Below are positions 45,229 through 54,431 of a stretch of DNA of 64,000 nt, one piece after another. The stretch spans positions 558,001 through 622,000 of the forward strand of contig NZ_PVNO01000025.1 of the NCBI RefSeq assembly GCF_002993325.1, read 5' to 3'. The DNA is from Alteromonas gracilis (GTDB lineage Bacteria > Pseudomonadota > Gammaproteobacteria > Enterobacterales > Alteromonadaceae). The stretch's first letter is position 1. Each line of letters starts with the position of its first letter. The position numbers and the translations under genes are program-made. The notes below the pieces were generated by a model. The model worked only from the letters and a program-made list of their open reading frames with translations. It did not search any database and was not told the origin of the DNA.

Positions 45229-45519
45229 ATGAAATCCAGTGTTGATATTCACGTTGTTTTATCTACGTTTGAAGATATGGAAGATTTTCATGATGACCCA
45301 GATGAGGCATCTGAACGTTTAAATTTTATCTTACATGCTATTTATGACAACGCTGAAGAAGATATTGAAACACAGCGTTTAGAGCAAATTTTGCACTACG
45401 CATGGGAATCTTGGCAACAAGATAAGCATTTATTAGAAATAGATGACGACGAATTGCTTGATTGGGTTGACCACACGCTGGCAACTTGGGATGATGCAAG
45501 TAACGATGAAATCTCCTGA
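45229..45519 (+). CDS. Small acidic hypothetical protein between msrC and proQ
   Basis: 96 aa, not recognised. Very rich in Asp and Glu (FHDDPDEASERL, NAEEDIETQRLEQIL, LLEIDDDELLDWVDHTL), with four tryptophans in the second half. No signal peptide or transmembrane segment is seen. It begins two bases after the msrC stop codon and ends 16 bp before proQ, so it is surely co-transcribed with both. The mostly helical acidic character suggests a protein-interaction partner; an acidic partner for the basic RNA chaperone ProQ is one idea, without direct support. There is no gene between yebR and proQ in E. coli. Confidence 0.7.
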   Translation: MKSSVDIHVVLSTFEDMEDFHDDPDEASERLNFILHAIYDNAEEDIETQRLEQILHYAWESWQQDKHLLEIDDDELLDWVDHTLATWDDASNDEIS

Positions 45520-45535
45520 ATAATTTAGAAAGTTA

Positions 45536-46204
45536 ATGGAATCACCAGAGAAGTTTACCAATAGTAAGGAAGTAATAGCTTTCCTTGCAGAGACCTTTCC
45601 GAAATGCTTTAGCATTGAAGGCGAGGCCCGCCCACTTAAGATCGGTATTTTTCAAGATCTTGCCACTCGTTTAGAAGAAGAGGAACGCGTAAGCAAAACA
45701 CTTCTTCGTTCTACGCTACGTCATTACACCAACAGCTGGCGCTATCTTCATAGCATCAAAGAAGGTGCTAATCGCGTAGATTTAGACGGCGTTGAAGGCG
45801 ATGCTATTGAAAAAGAACACGCTGACCATGCGCAGCAGCAGTTAGAAGAAAGCAAAGCTAAAGCTGCTGAAAAGCGTAAAGCTAAGCTAGCTCAACAGCC
45901 CAAGCGCAAAGATAAACGCCAATTCAATCGTCCTAAGGGTGAAAAATCGGCGAATTCGGACCATGCTGACGCTAAACGCGGAACTAAACCGAAAAATAAC
46001 AGACCAAACACTACACCACCTGCGAAATTGACGGACAGCGATTTACAGCAAGGTACACAAGTTACTGTTAAGCTAGGCAAAGCACCTATGCCAGCAGTAA
46101 TAACTGAAGTTGCTAAAGATGGCGTTCACGTTCAATTAGACTCGGGTATGGTGGTTAAAGTAAACGCAGACGCTTTACGTTTGGCACGCTCCAAGAGGTC
46201 GTAA
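45536..46204 (+). CDS. proQ: RNA chaperone ProQ
   Basis: 222 aa, close to E. coli ProQ (232). The N-terminal FinO/ProQ domain (residues ~1-125) has SKEVIAFLAETFPKCFSIEGEARPLKIGIF, LRSTLRHYTNSWRYL and GANRVDLDG. A Lys-rich disordered linker (~125-165) follows. The C-terminal Tudor-like domain is GTQVTVKLGKAPMPAVITEV and VHVQLDSGMVVKVNADALRL. It binds structured small RNAs and 3' UTRs. It sits upstream of prc as in E. coli, with 3 bp between the two genes. The 96-aa gene upstream has no equivalent in the enterobacterial locus. Confidence 0.95.
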   Translation: MESPEKFTNSKEVIAFLAETFPKCFSIEGEARPLKIGIFQDLATRLEEEERVSKTLLRSTLRHYTNSWRYLHSIKEGANRVDLDGVEGDAIEKEHADHAQQQLEESKAKAAEKRKAKLAQQPKRKDKRQFNRPKGEKSANSDHADAKRGTKPKNNRPNTTPPAKLTDSDLQQGTQVTVKLGKAPMPAVITEVAKDGVHVQLDSGMVVKVNADALRLARSKRS

Positions 46205-46207
46205 AAT

Positions 46208-48250
46208 ATGAGAGACATCCTTCGAATTTCCATCGCCAGTGCATTTCTTACCGTTGGGGTAGGTGCAGGCGCCGTTACATCAACGCCTGAGATAGACGAG
46301 CTTCCTATATTGCAACAGGAATCTCAGCACAGTGTTGCTGCAAAGCGAGTAAGTGCACTTTTCACAAGGGCGCACTACAAGGAAATATCGTTGGATGATG
46401 TACTCTCTGCTAGGGTTTACCAGCGCTTTATCGATTCATTAGATCACAATAAACAAGTACTGTTGTTGTCTGATGTAGTAGGTTTTGAGAAATACCGAAC
46501 GTTATTCGATGACGCGCTGAGTAAAGGCAACCTTTCTGTAGCTTATGATATGTATAACGTAAGTGCGAAACGTCGTATTGAACGTTACGAGTTTGCACTA
46601 TCGCTACTAGAAAAGGGCCCATTCGACTTCGAAAAGGAAGGCGATAAATTCTACTACGACAGAGAAGATGCGGAATGGCCTGCTAGCAAAGCTGAGCTTG
46701 ATGAAATTTGGCGTCAGCGTGTTAAGTACGATGCGTTGAACCTAATTCTTGCCGATAAAACATGGGACGAAGCAAAAGAGCTTCTTACCAAACGTTACAC
46801 GCGAGCGATTAAACGCACTAAGCAAGCAAAAAGCGAAGATGTTTTTCAAACCGCAATGAATGCGTTTGCGCGAACAATCGAAGCTCATACAAGTTATTTA
46901 TCCCCCCGTAATGCAGAGCGTTTTCAAATGGACATGAATCTGTCATTTGAAGGTATAGGCGCTGTGCTACAGAGCGAAGACGATTATACCGTCATCAAAA
47001 GTGTTGTGCCTGGTGGCCCTGCTGATGAATCAGGAGCTATCAAGCCAGAAGATAAGATTGTGGGCGTTGCCCAAGACGATGAAGAGTTTGTTGACGTAAT
47101 CGGCTGGCGTCTTGACGAAGTCGTTGAGTTAATAAAAGGTCCAAAGGGTAGTACCGTTCGCCTGCAGGTTGAGAAAGGCGCATCAGAATCCAAATCAACT
47201 TCAGTGGTCAGTCTTACACGCGATAAAATCAAGCTCGAGGATCGCGCCGCCAAATCTGAAGTATATGTGCCCGAAACAGGTCCTCATGCCGGAGAGCCTC
47301 TTGGCGTAATCACTATTCCAAGCTTTTATAATAATTTAAGCATGGATGTGGCAAAAGAAATCGAAAGCCTAAAAGCACAAAACGTAAAAGGGGTAATCGT
47401 GGATTTGCGTGGTAACGGCGGTGGTTCTCTCACAGAAGCTACGCTGCTCACTGGCTTATTCATAGAAAAAGGCCCGGTTGTGCAAATCCGCTACGGTCAA
47501 AGTAAAGTGAGCGTAAACCGCGATACTGACGGTGAAGTGGCGTACGATGGACCGCTTACCGTATTGGTTGATAGATATAGCGCGTCTGCCTCGGAAATCT
47601 TTGCAGCTGCTATGCAAGACTACAACCGAGCGTTAATTGTAGGTGAACAAACCTTTGGTAAAGGTACAGTTCAGCAGCATCGCGGCTTAGGTAAAATTTA
47701 CGATCTTTACGATAACCCTTTAGGCAGTGTTCAATTCACTATAGCTAAGTTCTATCGTATTGACGGAGGAAGCACCCAGCATAAAGGGGTAATTCCTGAC
47801 ATTCTTTACCCGTCTGCGGTAGAGCCAGCAGAGTGGGGCGAATCCCAAGCGGAAAATGCGTTACCGTGGGATAGCATCAATCGTGCGAACTACACGACAT
47901 TCGCAGATGGCACCGCAGCCTTGGACGTGTTAACGGCTAAACACAATAAGCGTATTCTTCAAGATCCAGAATTTTCTTACATTAATGACGATATTGAAGA
48001 GTATAAAAAGAACAAAGATAAGAATTTCATTTCTCTTGTGAAATCTGTACGTGAAGCCGAGAAAAAGGAAGCGGAAGAGAAATCCCTTGCTCGTGCTAAC
48101 GAACGTTTACAGCGTATGGGCATGGAAACTGTGACAACATTGGACGACTTACCTGAAGATATGGAAGAATTGGATCCATTCTTAGATGAAGCGGCGAATA
48201 TCACATTCGATATGATTGAAACAGGCCGTTACGCTATCACAAGAAATTAA
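46208..48250 (+). CDS. prc: Tail-specific periplasmic protease Prc
   Basis: 680 aa, as for E. coli Prc/Tsp. An N-terminal signal peptide (MRDILRISIASAFLTVGVGAG) is followed by the helical N-domain. A PDZ domain lies near residues 240-335 (MDMNLSFEGIGAVLQSEDDYTV, then GPADESGAIKPEDKIVGV). The S41 protease core carries the catalytic Ser460 in SASASE (second Ser), Asp471 and Lys485 in TFGKGT. These spacings match E. coli Ser430/Asp441/Lys455. A long helical C-terminus with Lys/Glu-rich segments follows. It processes C-termini of periplasmic proteins such as PBP3. It is the last gene of the msrC-acidic-proQ-prc unit and ends at a terminator. Confidence 0.95.
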   Translation: MRDILRISIASAFLTVGVGAGAVTSTPEIDELPILQQESQHSVAAKRVSALFTRAHYKEISLDDVLSARVYQRFIDSLDHNKQVLLLSDVVGFEKYRTLFDDALSKGNLSVAYDMYNVSAKRRIERYEFALSLLEKGPFDFEKEGDKFYYDREDAEWPASKAELDEIWRQRVKYDALNLILADKTWDEAKELLTKRYTRAIKRTKQAKSEDVFQTAMNAFARTIEAHTSYLSPRNAERFQMDMNLSFEGIGAVLQSEDDYTVIKSVVPGGPADESGAIKPEDKIVGVAQDDEEFVDVIGWRLDEVVELIKGPKGSTVRLQVEKGASESKSTSVVSLTRDKIKLEDRAAKSEVYVPETGPHAGEPLGVITIPSFYNNLSMDVAKEIESLKAQNVKGVIVDLRGNGGGSLTEATLLTGLFIEKGPVVQIRYGQSKVSVNRDTDGEVAYDGPLTVLVDRYSASASEIFAAAMQDYNRALIVGEQTFGKGTVQQHRGLGKIYDLYDNPLGSVQFTIAKFYRIDGGSTQHKGVIPDILYPSAVEPAEWGESQAENALPWDSINRANYTTFADGTAALDVLTAKHNKRILQDPEFSYINDDIEEYKKNKDKNFISLVKSVREAEKKEAEEKSLARANERLQRMGMETVTTLDDLPEDMEELDPFLDEAANITFDMIETGRYAITRN

Positions 48251-48259
48251 GTGATTAGA

Positions 48260-48292
48260 AAAAAGGGCTGGTCTAGGGCCAGCCCTTTTTTT
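48260..48292 (+). terminator. Intrinsic terminator after prc
   Basis: AAAAAGGGCTGG and CCAGCCCTTTTT form a 12-bp stem with a 7-nt loop and a T-run, 9 bp past the prc stop codon. Confidence 0.9.
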
Positions 48293-48332
48293 GTGTCTAT
48301 AAATTATTAAAACAATAATAAAGGGAAATAAC

Positions 48333-49667
48333 ATGGCTATCAGAGGCGAATTTTCCTCTCGAATAGGGTTCGTGCTAGCAGCGGCAGGCTCAGCAGTTGG
48401 GCTAGGCAATATTTGGGGCTTTCCAACAAAGGTAGCAAGCAACGGCGGGGCAGCATTTGTACTTGTTTACTTATTACTTGCTTTTGTTCTTGCCTATCCT
48501 GTACTTATGGCAGAGCTTATTATAGGCCGCAGTACACGCTCAAATATGGTCGATGCGCTAGGAAAAATCTCGGGTAATTTCGCCGGCAGGCTTACGGGAA
48601 TTTGGGGCTGCATCACCGTATCGCTCATCCTCGCGTTCTATGCGATTGTAGGCGGTTGGATGCTTGTTTACTTTGCCGATGCTGCAGTAAGTATGGTGGG
48701 ATTGACCAGTGTGAGTGACTGGCTGCTTACACCATCAGTTACGCGTAACGTTGTTTTTTGCTTTTTATTCATGGGCTTAACTGCATTTATTGTGGTTGGC
48801 GGCGTAAAGTCGGGTATCGAAAAGTGGTCAGTACGTCTCATGCCCACTTTAGTTATCCTTATCCTTGCCTTAATCGTCTATGTCAGTATGCAGCCAGGCG
48901 CTGTAGAGGGGTGGTCAGCTTATCTAGTGCCTGATTTTTCCCGTGTATTAGACCCAGACCTTTTGATCAATGCAATGGGTCAAGCATTCTTCTCGATGTC
49001 GTTAGGTGTAGGTACTATGCTAGTCTACGGCTCATACTTAAGTAAGAATGAAAACCTACCGAGTATCGGGGCATCTGTAGCGCTAGTCGATATTGGGGTT
49101 GCGGTAATCGCTGGTATGCTAATCATTCCGGCGATGTACGTTGCACTAAACAATGGTGTTGAGATTTTTACACCAGAGGGTGCATTAATCCAGGGTGACA
49201 CGCTTATATTTAAGGTGCTACCGGCGCTATTCGATACCATTGGCACTGTAGGATTATTTGTCGCTTTCACGTTTTTCGCTCTCATGGCAATAGCTGCAGT
49301 AACCTCTTCTATATCAATGCTGGAAGTACCTGTCGCTTACATGGTTGAAAGCAAGGGGCTACAACGCAAAAAAGCGGTTGTACTCATGTCTTCAATAATC
49401 TTTGCGCTAAGCTGCATTATCATATTGAACTTTGAAACTTTGTTCGGTTTTGTTATCGCTTTAACCACTGAGTATAGCCAGCCGCTTTTAGGTCTTGTGC
49501 TTTGTATCTTTGCTGGGTGGGTTTGGCGTAGAGACGCGATACTCGATGAACTAAAAGAAGGTGACGAGTTTGCGGAACACAGCGTTTTCTGGAAAATTTG
49601 GCCGTGGTATGTGCGCTTCGTGTGCCCGGTAATCATCGCCTTAATGTTCTATCGCTCAGTATTCTAA
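48333..49667 (+). CDS. Sodium-dependent transporter of the NSS family
   Basis: 444 aa, about 11-12 transmembrane segments. TM1 carries the Na+/substrate motif SSRIGFVLAAAGSAVGLGNIWGFPTKVASNGGAAF, characteristic of neurotransmitter:sodium symporters such as LeuT, TnaT and MhsT. Later elements (GQAFFSMSLGVGTMLVYGSYL in TM6, and SSISMLEVPVAYM in TM8) are also present, so it should be a functional Na+-coupled amino-acid symporter; the substrate is unknown. It precedes nhaC by 70 bp on the same strand. A Na+-driven symporter followed by an Na+/H+ antiporter suits a marine bacterium. Confidence 0.92.
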   Translation: MAIRGEFSSRIGFVLAAAGSAVGLGNIWGFPTKVASNGGAAFVLVYLLLAFVLAYPVLMAELIIGRSTRSNMVDALGKISGNFAGRLTGIWGCITVSLILAFYAIVGGWMLVYFADAAVSMVGLTSVSDWLLTPSVTRNVVFCFLFMGLTAFIVVGGVKSGIEKWSVRLMPTLVILILALIVYVSMQPGAVEGWSAYLVPDFSRVLDPDLLINAMGQAFFSMSLGVGTMLVYGSYLSKNENLPSIGASVALVDIGVAVIAGMLIIPAMYVALNNGVEIFTPEGALIQGDTLIFKVLPALFDTIGTVGLFVAFTFFALMAIAAVTSSISMLEVPVAYMVESKGLQRKKAVVLMSSIIFALSCIIILNFETLFGFVIALTTEYSQPLLGLVLCIFAGWVWRRDAILDELKEGDEFAEHSVFWKIWPWYVRFVCPVIIALMFYRSVF

Positions 49668-49737
49668 AGCGAGCAAAAAATAGCGAACAGCACGCTTTAC
49701 GCGTAAAACGACAATAATAAGGTTTTTAAAAACGACA

Positions 49738-51213
49738 ATGACGAATAAAGAAATAAAAACGCCGTCACTCCTCGATGCAATACTTCCTATCGTCGCCTTA
49801 GTGGTAATGATGGGGAGCGCGGTATATCTGTTTGCGGATAATTCTTCATATGGGCCAAACCAGATTGCGTTACTTCTGGCTATGGGTTTAGCCGCCATTA
49901 TCGGCATGAAAAACGGCTATAGTTGGAAGACCATCGAAAAAGGGATTGTAGACGGCATCTCTATGTCTTTAGGTGCGTGCCTCATATTATTAGCGGTAGG
50001 CTCACTTATTGGTACATGGATGTTAGCTGGAACAGTACCTACTCTAATTTATTTTGGTTTAGAACTCCTCAATCCTTCTTTTTTCTATGCAGCTGCATGT
50101 CTTATCTGTGCTGTAGTGGCAATGAGTATTGGTAGTTCATGGACCACGGCAGCGACGGTAGGTGTAGCACTAATGGGCGTTTCTGCAGGCATGGAGATGT
50201 CGGCGGCTATTACTGCAGGTGCCGTCGTCTCTGGTGCTTACTTTGGCGATAAAATTTCACCATTATCAGAAACAACTAACTTGGCCCCAGCAGTTGCAGG
50301 AACCGATTTATTCGAACATATACGTTACATGCTATGGACCACAATCCCAAGCTTTGTAATTGCACTTATTCTATTCACCGTTCTTGGGTTTAGTGAAGTA
50401 GGCGAGGCGAAAGCTGAGCGCATTGAACAGATGCAGCTTTTACTCAACGAGTCTTTTGATTTAGGTTGGCACCTGCTTATCCCTCTTGTTGTATTACTTA
50501 CTTTAGCAATCAAAAAAATGCCTGCATTCCCCGCGGTTTTCATAGGTGCATTGTTAGGTGGCATCTGGGCTGTGGTGTTTCAGTGGGACGTTGTCACGTC
50601 TATGGCAAGTAGCGATGACTCTGCAAGTATCGGTGCCCTTAAAGTCGTGTGGACGGCGCTATTTGACGGCGTAAGTTTCTCTACGCCTGATGAGAATTTG
50701 AACAGCTTATTATCCCGCGGCGGCATGTCATCTATGCTCAATACCATTTGGCTTATCATCTGTGCGATGTCTTTCGGTGCGGTACTTGAGCGTGTTGGGC
50801 TACTAAAGCGCGCCGTTTCTGCCATATTAATAGGCGCAAAATCAGCAGGTGATATGGTAAGCCGAACCATTCTTACCTGTTTTGGTACGAACTTAGTCAC
50901 GGCCGATCAGTATATTTCAATTGTAATGCCTGGCCGCATGTACAAAGAGGAATTTAAAAAGCGAGGGTTAGACCAGCTTAACCTTTCTCGTAGTCTTGAA
51001 GACGGCGGTACACTTACATCTCCACTTATTCCTTGGAACACCTGTGGTGCCTACATGCACAGTGTTTTATTGGTAAACCCATTTGATTATGTATTCTATG
51101 CATTCTTTAACGTAATCAACCCGATCCTTGCTGTTGTGTACGCGTATTTAGGTATTAAGATTCTACGTATTACACCACCACACGTTGAAGTTAACAGTAA
51201 AGAAACGGTTTAA
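49738..51213 (+). CDS. nhaC: Na+/H+ antiporter, NhaC family
   Basis: 491 aa with about 11-12 transmembrane segments. NhaC features are SLLDAILPIVALVVMMG at the N-terminus, GNxx-like YKxIEKGIVDGIS, SWTTAATVGVALMGVS, GAVVSGAYFGDKISPLSETTNLAPAVAGTDLFEHI and, near the end, SRSLEDGGTLTSPLIPWNTCGAYM. The cluster of charged residues in the transmembrane core (GDKISPLSET) is the family's ion path. It extrudes Na+ in exchange for H+. It follows the NSS transporter and may share its transcript; no terminator is visible between them. Confidence 0.92.
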   Translation: MTNKEIKTPSLLDAILPIVALVVMMGSAVYLFADNSSYGPNQIALLLAMGLAAIIGMKNGYSWKTIEKGIVDGISMSLGACLILLAVGSLIGTWMLAGTVPTLIYFGLELLNPSFFYAAACLICAVVAMSIGSSWTTAATVGVALMGVSAGMEMSAAITAGAVVSGAYFGDKISPLSETTNLAPAVAGTDLFEHIRYMLWTTIPSFVIALILFTVLGFSEVGEAKAERIEQMQLLLNESFDLGWHLLIPLVVLLTLAIKKMPAFPAVFIGALLGGIWAVVFQWDVVTSMASSDDSASIGALKVVWTALFDGVSFSTPDENLNSLLSRGGMSSMLNTIWLIICAMSFGAVLERVGLLKRAVSAILIGAKSAGDMVSRTILTCFGTNLVTADQYISIVMPGRMYKEEFKKRGLDQLNLSRSLEDGGTLTSPLIPWNTCGAYMHSVLLVNPFDYVFYAFFNVINPILAVVYAYLGIKILRITPPHVEVNSKETV

Positions 51214-51260
51214 CCAAACGTTCCAAATAAACCCACGTAGGCTTTCTTTTAGGAGGATCT

Positions 51261-53870
51261 ATGTCAGTTCAAGCTAAACGCCGGGCGGATTATCAGCCGC
51301 CCGCTTTTTCGATAGCGACAGTTGACCTACATATTACGCTACATCCAACCCAAACTCAGGTTATCAGTACATTATCTGTCACACGTAATGGCAATCACGA
51401 TAGCCCTTTAATCCTTGATGGCGATAACTTATCACTTAACACTATTGCCATTAACGGTAATGCTCTATCTGATGACGAGTACACAGTGTCAGATACGTTG
51501 TTAAGCATTTCCACTCATCTCGATGAATTTGTCTTAGAAATTACCAACACCATTGCCCCTGAGCAAAATAAAGCCCTTGAAGGCTTGTATTTATCGGGCG
51601 GCGCCTATTGCACACAGTGTGAAGCTGAAGGATTCCGTCGAATTACCTATTTTATGGACCGCCCCGATGTTTTATCGGTCTACACAGTGACGGTAGTTGC
51701 CGACAAATCAGTGCCGATGCTTTTGGCCAATGGCAACCCCGTGGACAAGGGCGAAGTAGACGAAAACACCCATTTCGTGAAATGGCATGACCCGCATCCA
51801 AAACCTTGTTATCTTTTTGCATTGGTTGCCGGTGATTTCGATTTACTTACCGACAGTTACACAACGACAAGCGGTAAAGAGGTTGCGCTAGAGTTGTATG
51901 TCGATAAAGGCAAAAAGTCTCAGGGCGTATTCGCGTTAGAATCGCTTAAGAGAGCAATGAAATGGGACGAAGATGTTTTCGGTCTAGAGTACGACTTAGA
52001 TATTTATATGATAGTCGCTGTCGACTTCTTCAATATGGGAGCGATGGAAAACAAGGGCTTGAATGTCTTTAATAGCAAGTTTGTCCTAGCCGACCAAAAA
52101 AGCGCAACTGACGATGACTTTTTTAATGTGGAATCGGTTATCGCCCACGAGTATTTTCATAACTGGACGGGTAACCGAATCACGTGTCGCGATTGGTTCC
52201 AGCTAAGCCTTAAAGAAGGGCTGACGGTATTTAGGGACCAGCAGTTTAGCGCAGATATGACTTCGGCGTTAAGCAATCGCATAAAACATGTTCGCGTTAT
52301 GCGAGAGCACCAGTTTGCTGAAGATGCCAGCGCGATGAGCCACCCAATTCGCCCTGAAGAAGTGATTGAAATGAATAACTTCTACACAGTAACAGTTTAT
52401 GACAAAGGGGCAGAAGTTATTCGTATGTTCCATACGTTGCTAGGGCCAGAAGGCTTCAGGCGAGGTATGGATGAATATTTTAGACGGCATGACGGTCAGG
52501 CAGTCACGTGCGACGATTTTATATCGGCAATGCAATCAGCAACGGACTTGGATTTAACCCAGTTTTCACGCTGGTATAGCCAATCCGGCACGCCGATAAT
52601 TACCGTTGAGCATTGCACTGAGTCTGCTGAAAACGGCATGTTTAAGCATACTTTCACGCTCTCTCAGCATACGCCAGCAACGTCTGACCAAAGCGAAAAG
52701 CAACCGCTGTATATTCCGGTTAACATCGAGATTATAGATAAACAGGGTAATACTTACACCGACAACGAATCGCTCATTCAAAACGGCATGATTGTTTTAA
52801 AAGATGCCTCCATGCGTTTTACAGTAAATGCTCAAAGTGCTGACCTGACGCCAGTAGTATTAGGAAACTTTTCAGCGCCAGCGAAAGTAGAGAACCCACT
52901 GGGGACAGACGCTCTACTTACCATTTTTAAACATTCAAAAGACCCGTTTAATCGTTGGGACGCAATGCAAACGCTTTACGATCGCTGTATCAAGCAATTA
53001 GAAGCGTCACCGGATGCTGAAATCAGCAACGATATCTGGAACGGTATTAAGCAAGCTATTGCCCAAGAACAAGATAATCTTGAACTGCTAGGTGAATGTC
53101 TAGTCATTCCTTCATTTGAGACACTGTGCCAGAGCAGAAGCAATATCAATGTGGCTGCACTTTCAAAGGCAAGAAAAGCGTTCTGTGACCAATATGCTCG
53201 TTCGTTAGAGCAAGAGTTATTGAACGTGTTCAACAATATCGAACAGAGTGCTTATAGTTACACGCAGGACGCGATAAACAAACGCCGCTGTAAAAATGTA
53301 GTGCTTGCACACCTAGCCAGGTTACCTCAACACGAAAGTATGGTAATTGCGCAGTTTGATAGCGCAGATAATATGACCGACACGCTAGGGGCACTAAGAA
53401 GCGCGCAGCACTGTAGTTCAGCAACTTTCGATAGCTTGATGGCTCAATTTGAAGAAACTTGGAATCATGATCCGCTTGTATTGGATAAATGGTTCGCGCT
53501 CCACGCTACGCAAAACCGTGACGATATATTTGCCACTATTACTATGTTGTGTGAGCACCCGCAGTTTGCAATGAGTAATCCGAATCGCGTTCGCTCCGTT
53601 ATTGGAAGCTTTGCTTTTTACAATAGTGAAAAGTTTCACTCATTAGATGGCAGCGGATATAAATTTGTGACCGATTACTTGCTCAAACTTGATGCGGTCA
53701 ACCCTCAAGTTGCAGCTCGCATAGTAACGCCTTTAACTCAATGGCAAGGTTTTGCTATCGAGCATCAACAACAAATGAAACAACAACTCGGTCGTTTATT
53801 AAATCATAAAGGGTTGAGCAAAGATGTCTTCGAAAAAGTAAGTAAAAGCCTTGCTTATGACAAGCACTAG
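51261..53870 (+). CDS. pepN: Aminopeptidase N
   Basis: 869 aa, equal to the E. coli enzyme length. M1 zinc aminopeptidase; it removes N-terminal residues from peptides in the cytoplasm. Motifs are GAMENKGLNVFNSKFVLA (exopeptidase motif GAMEN, residues ~254-258), HEYFHNWTGNRITCRDWFQLSLKEGLTVF with the HExxH-x18-E zinc site (first His near 290), and the catalytic Tyr region TVYDKGAEVIRM. The C-terminal helical domain is complete (HPNRVRSVIGSF-like segment and QLGRLLNHK). AGGAGG just before the ATG is a very strong ribosome binding site. The stop codon overlaps the DUF2835 gene by 14 nt. Confidence 0.96.
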   Translation: MSVQAKRRADYQPPAFSIATVDLHITLHPTQTQVISTLSVTRNGNHDSPLILDGDNLSLNTIAINGNALSDDEYTVSDTLLSISTHLDEFVLEITNTIAPEQNKALEGLYLSGGAYCTQCEAEGFRRITYFMDRPDVLSVYTVTVVADKSVPMLLANGNPVDKGEVDENTHFVKWHDPHPKPCYLFALVAGDFDLLTDSYTTTSGKEVALELYVDKGKKSQGVFALESLKRAMKWDEDVFGLEYDLDIYMIVAVDFFNMGAMENKGLNVFNSKFVLADQKSATDDDFFNVESVIAHEYFHNWTGNRITCRDWFQLSLKEGLTVFRDQQFSADMTSALSNRIKHVRVMREHQFAEDASAMSHPIRPEEVIEMNNFYTVTVYDKGAEVIRMFHTLLGPEGFRRGMDEYFRRHDGQAVTCDDFISAMQSATDLDLTQFSRWYSQSGTPIITVEHCTESAENGMFKHTFTLSQHTPATSDQSEKQPLYIPVNIEIIDKQGNTYTDNESLIQNGMIVLKDASMRFTVNAQSADLTPVVLGNFSAPAKVENPLGTDALLTIFKHSKDPFNRWDAMQTLYDRCIKQLEASPDAEISNDIWNGIKQAIAQEQDNLELLGECLVIPSFETLCQSRSNINVAALSKARKAFCDQYARSLEQELLNVFNNIEQSAYSYTQDAINKRRCKNVVLAHLARLPQHESMVIAQFDSADNMTDTLGALRSAQHCSSATFDSLMAQFEETWNHDPLVLDKWFALHATQNRDDIFATITMLCEHPQFAMSNPNRVRSVIGSFAFYNSEKFHSLDGSGYKFVTDYLLKLDAVNPQVAARIVTPLTQWQGFAIEHQQQMKQQLGRLLNHKGLSKDVFEKVSKSLAYDKH

Positions 53871-54099
53871 CCCGACTGACTCGGTTTTTTATTTTTCTAT
53901 AAACGCACCTTACAAACAATGTGAGGTGCTTTACATTCCTACTATGCCAGATGTTGTTATGGTAAGTGAATCAGGTCTGAGCGTTCAAGTGCCTACTAAT
54001 CGTCTCAGACAGTTTGTTACGTCTGATGGCATCAAAGGTCGTTTTAGGATGGTCGTCGACGCTAACAAAAAAATTAAGTCTTTTGAAAGGCTCTCATAG
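53857..54099 (+). CDS. DUF2835 family protein
   Basis: 80 aa from the ATG at 53857, which lies inside pepN. A TTG two codons earlier would give 82 aa. The family core is visible: FYFSINAPYKQCEVLYIPTM, VVMVSESGLSVQVPTNRLRQFV and GIKGRFRMVVDANKKIKSFERL. Small soluble beta-rich protein of gammaproteobacteria, function unknown. It is translationally coupled with pepN. The coding end overlaps a hairpin (54086-54106) in which the stop codon lies. Confidence 0.85.
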   Translation: MTSTSPTDSVFYFSINAPYKQCEVLYIPTMPDVVMVSESGLSVQVPTNRLRQFVTSDGIKGRFRMVVDANKKIKSFERLS

Positions 54100-54106
54100 A
54101 GCCTTT
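54086..54106 (+). terminator. Stem-loop at the end of the pepN-DUF2835 operon
   Basis: AAAGGCTCT-CAT-AGAGCCTTT, 9-bp stem, overlapping the stop codon at 54097-54099, followed by a weak AT-rich tail. Probable intrinsic terminator, though the U-tract is interrupted. Confidence 0.65.
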
Positions 54107-54431
54107 ATATTTGAATAAAATCTATTACCTTAACTCATTACCTCTTAAACATCTTATTACGACGATAGGGGACTTTAGTATGCCCAAAGCCCTTAAAAAA
54201 TCCGAAAAAACGATTTCCCCAAAAAATTCGTACAATTTTTCTGCAAGTTTATAAATGCCTTTTATACTCACAATAAAGCAATAACTATTTGATACGATTA
54301 ATGTTGTAAATTTTGTTAACTGGTAGGATTAGTTCTTGCGGTTATGGCAAAATGATGTAATGATTTTGTTAATCGTTATGGTTGGTCATGATGTCACGTA
54401 TTAAGTCACATCGACTTGGGAGTATAAAAAT
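54100..54431. other. Intergenic region upstream of the DUF1302 cluster
   Basis: 332 bp, AT-rich, no gene. It should carry the promoter of the DUF1302-DUF1329-YCF48-MMPL cluster. A loose dyad GATGTCAC / GTCACATC (imperfect) spans 54389-54411, about 20 bp before the DUF1302 start, and the GGGAG Shine-Dalgarno sequence follows. No known operator was identified. Confidence 0.5.
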
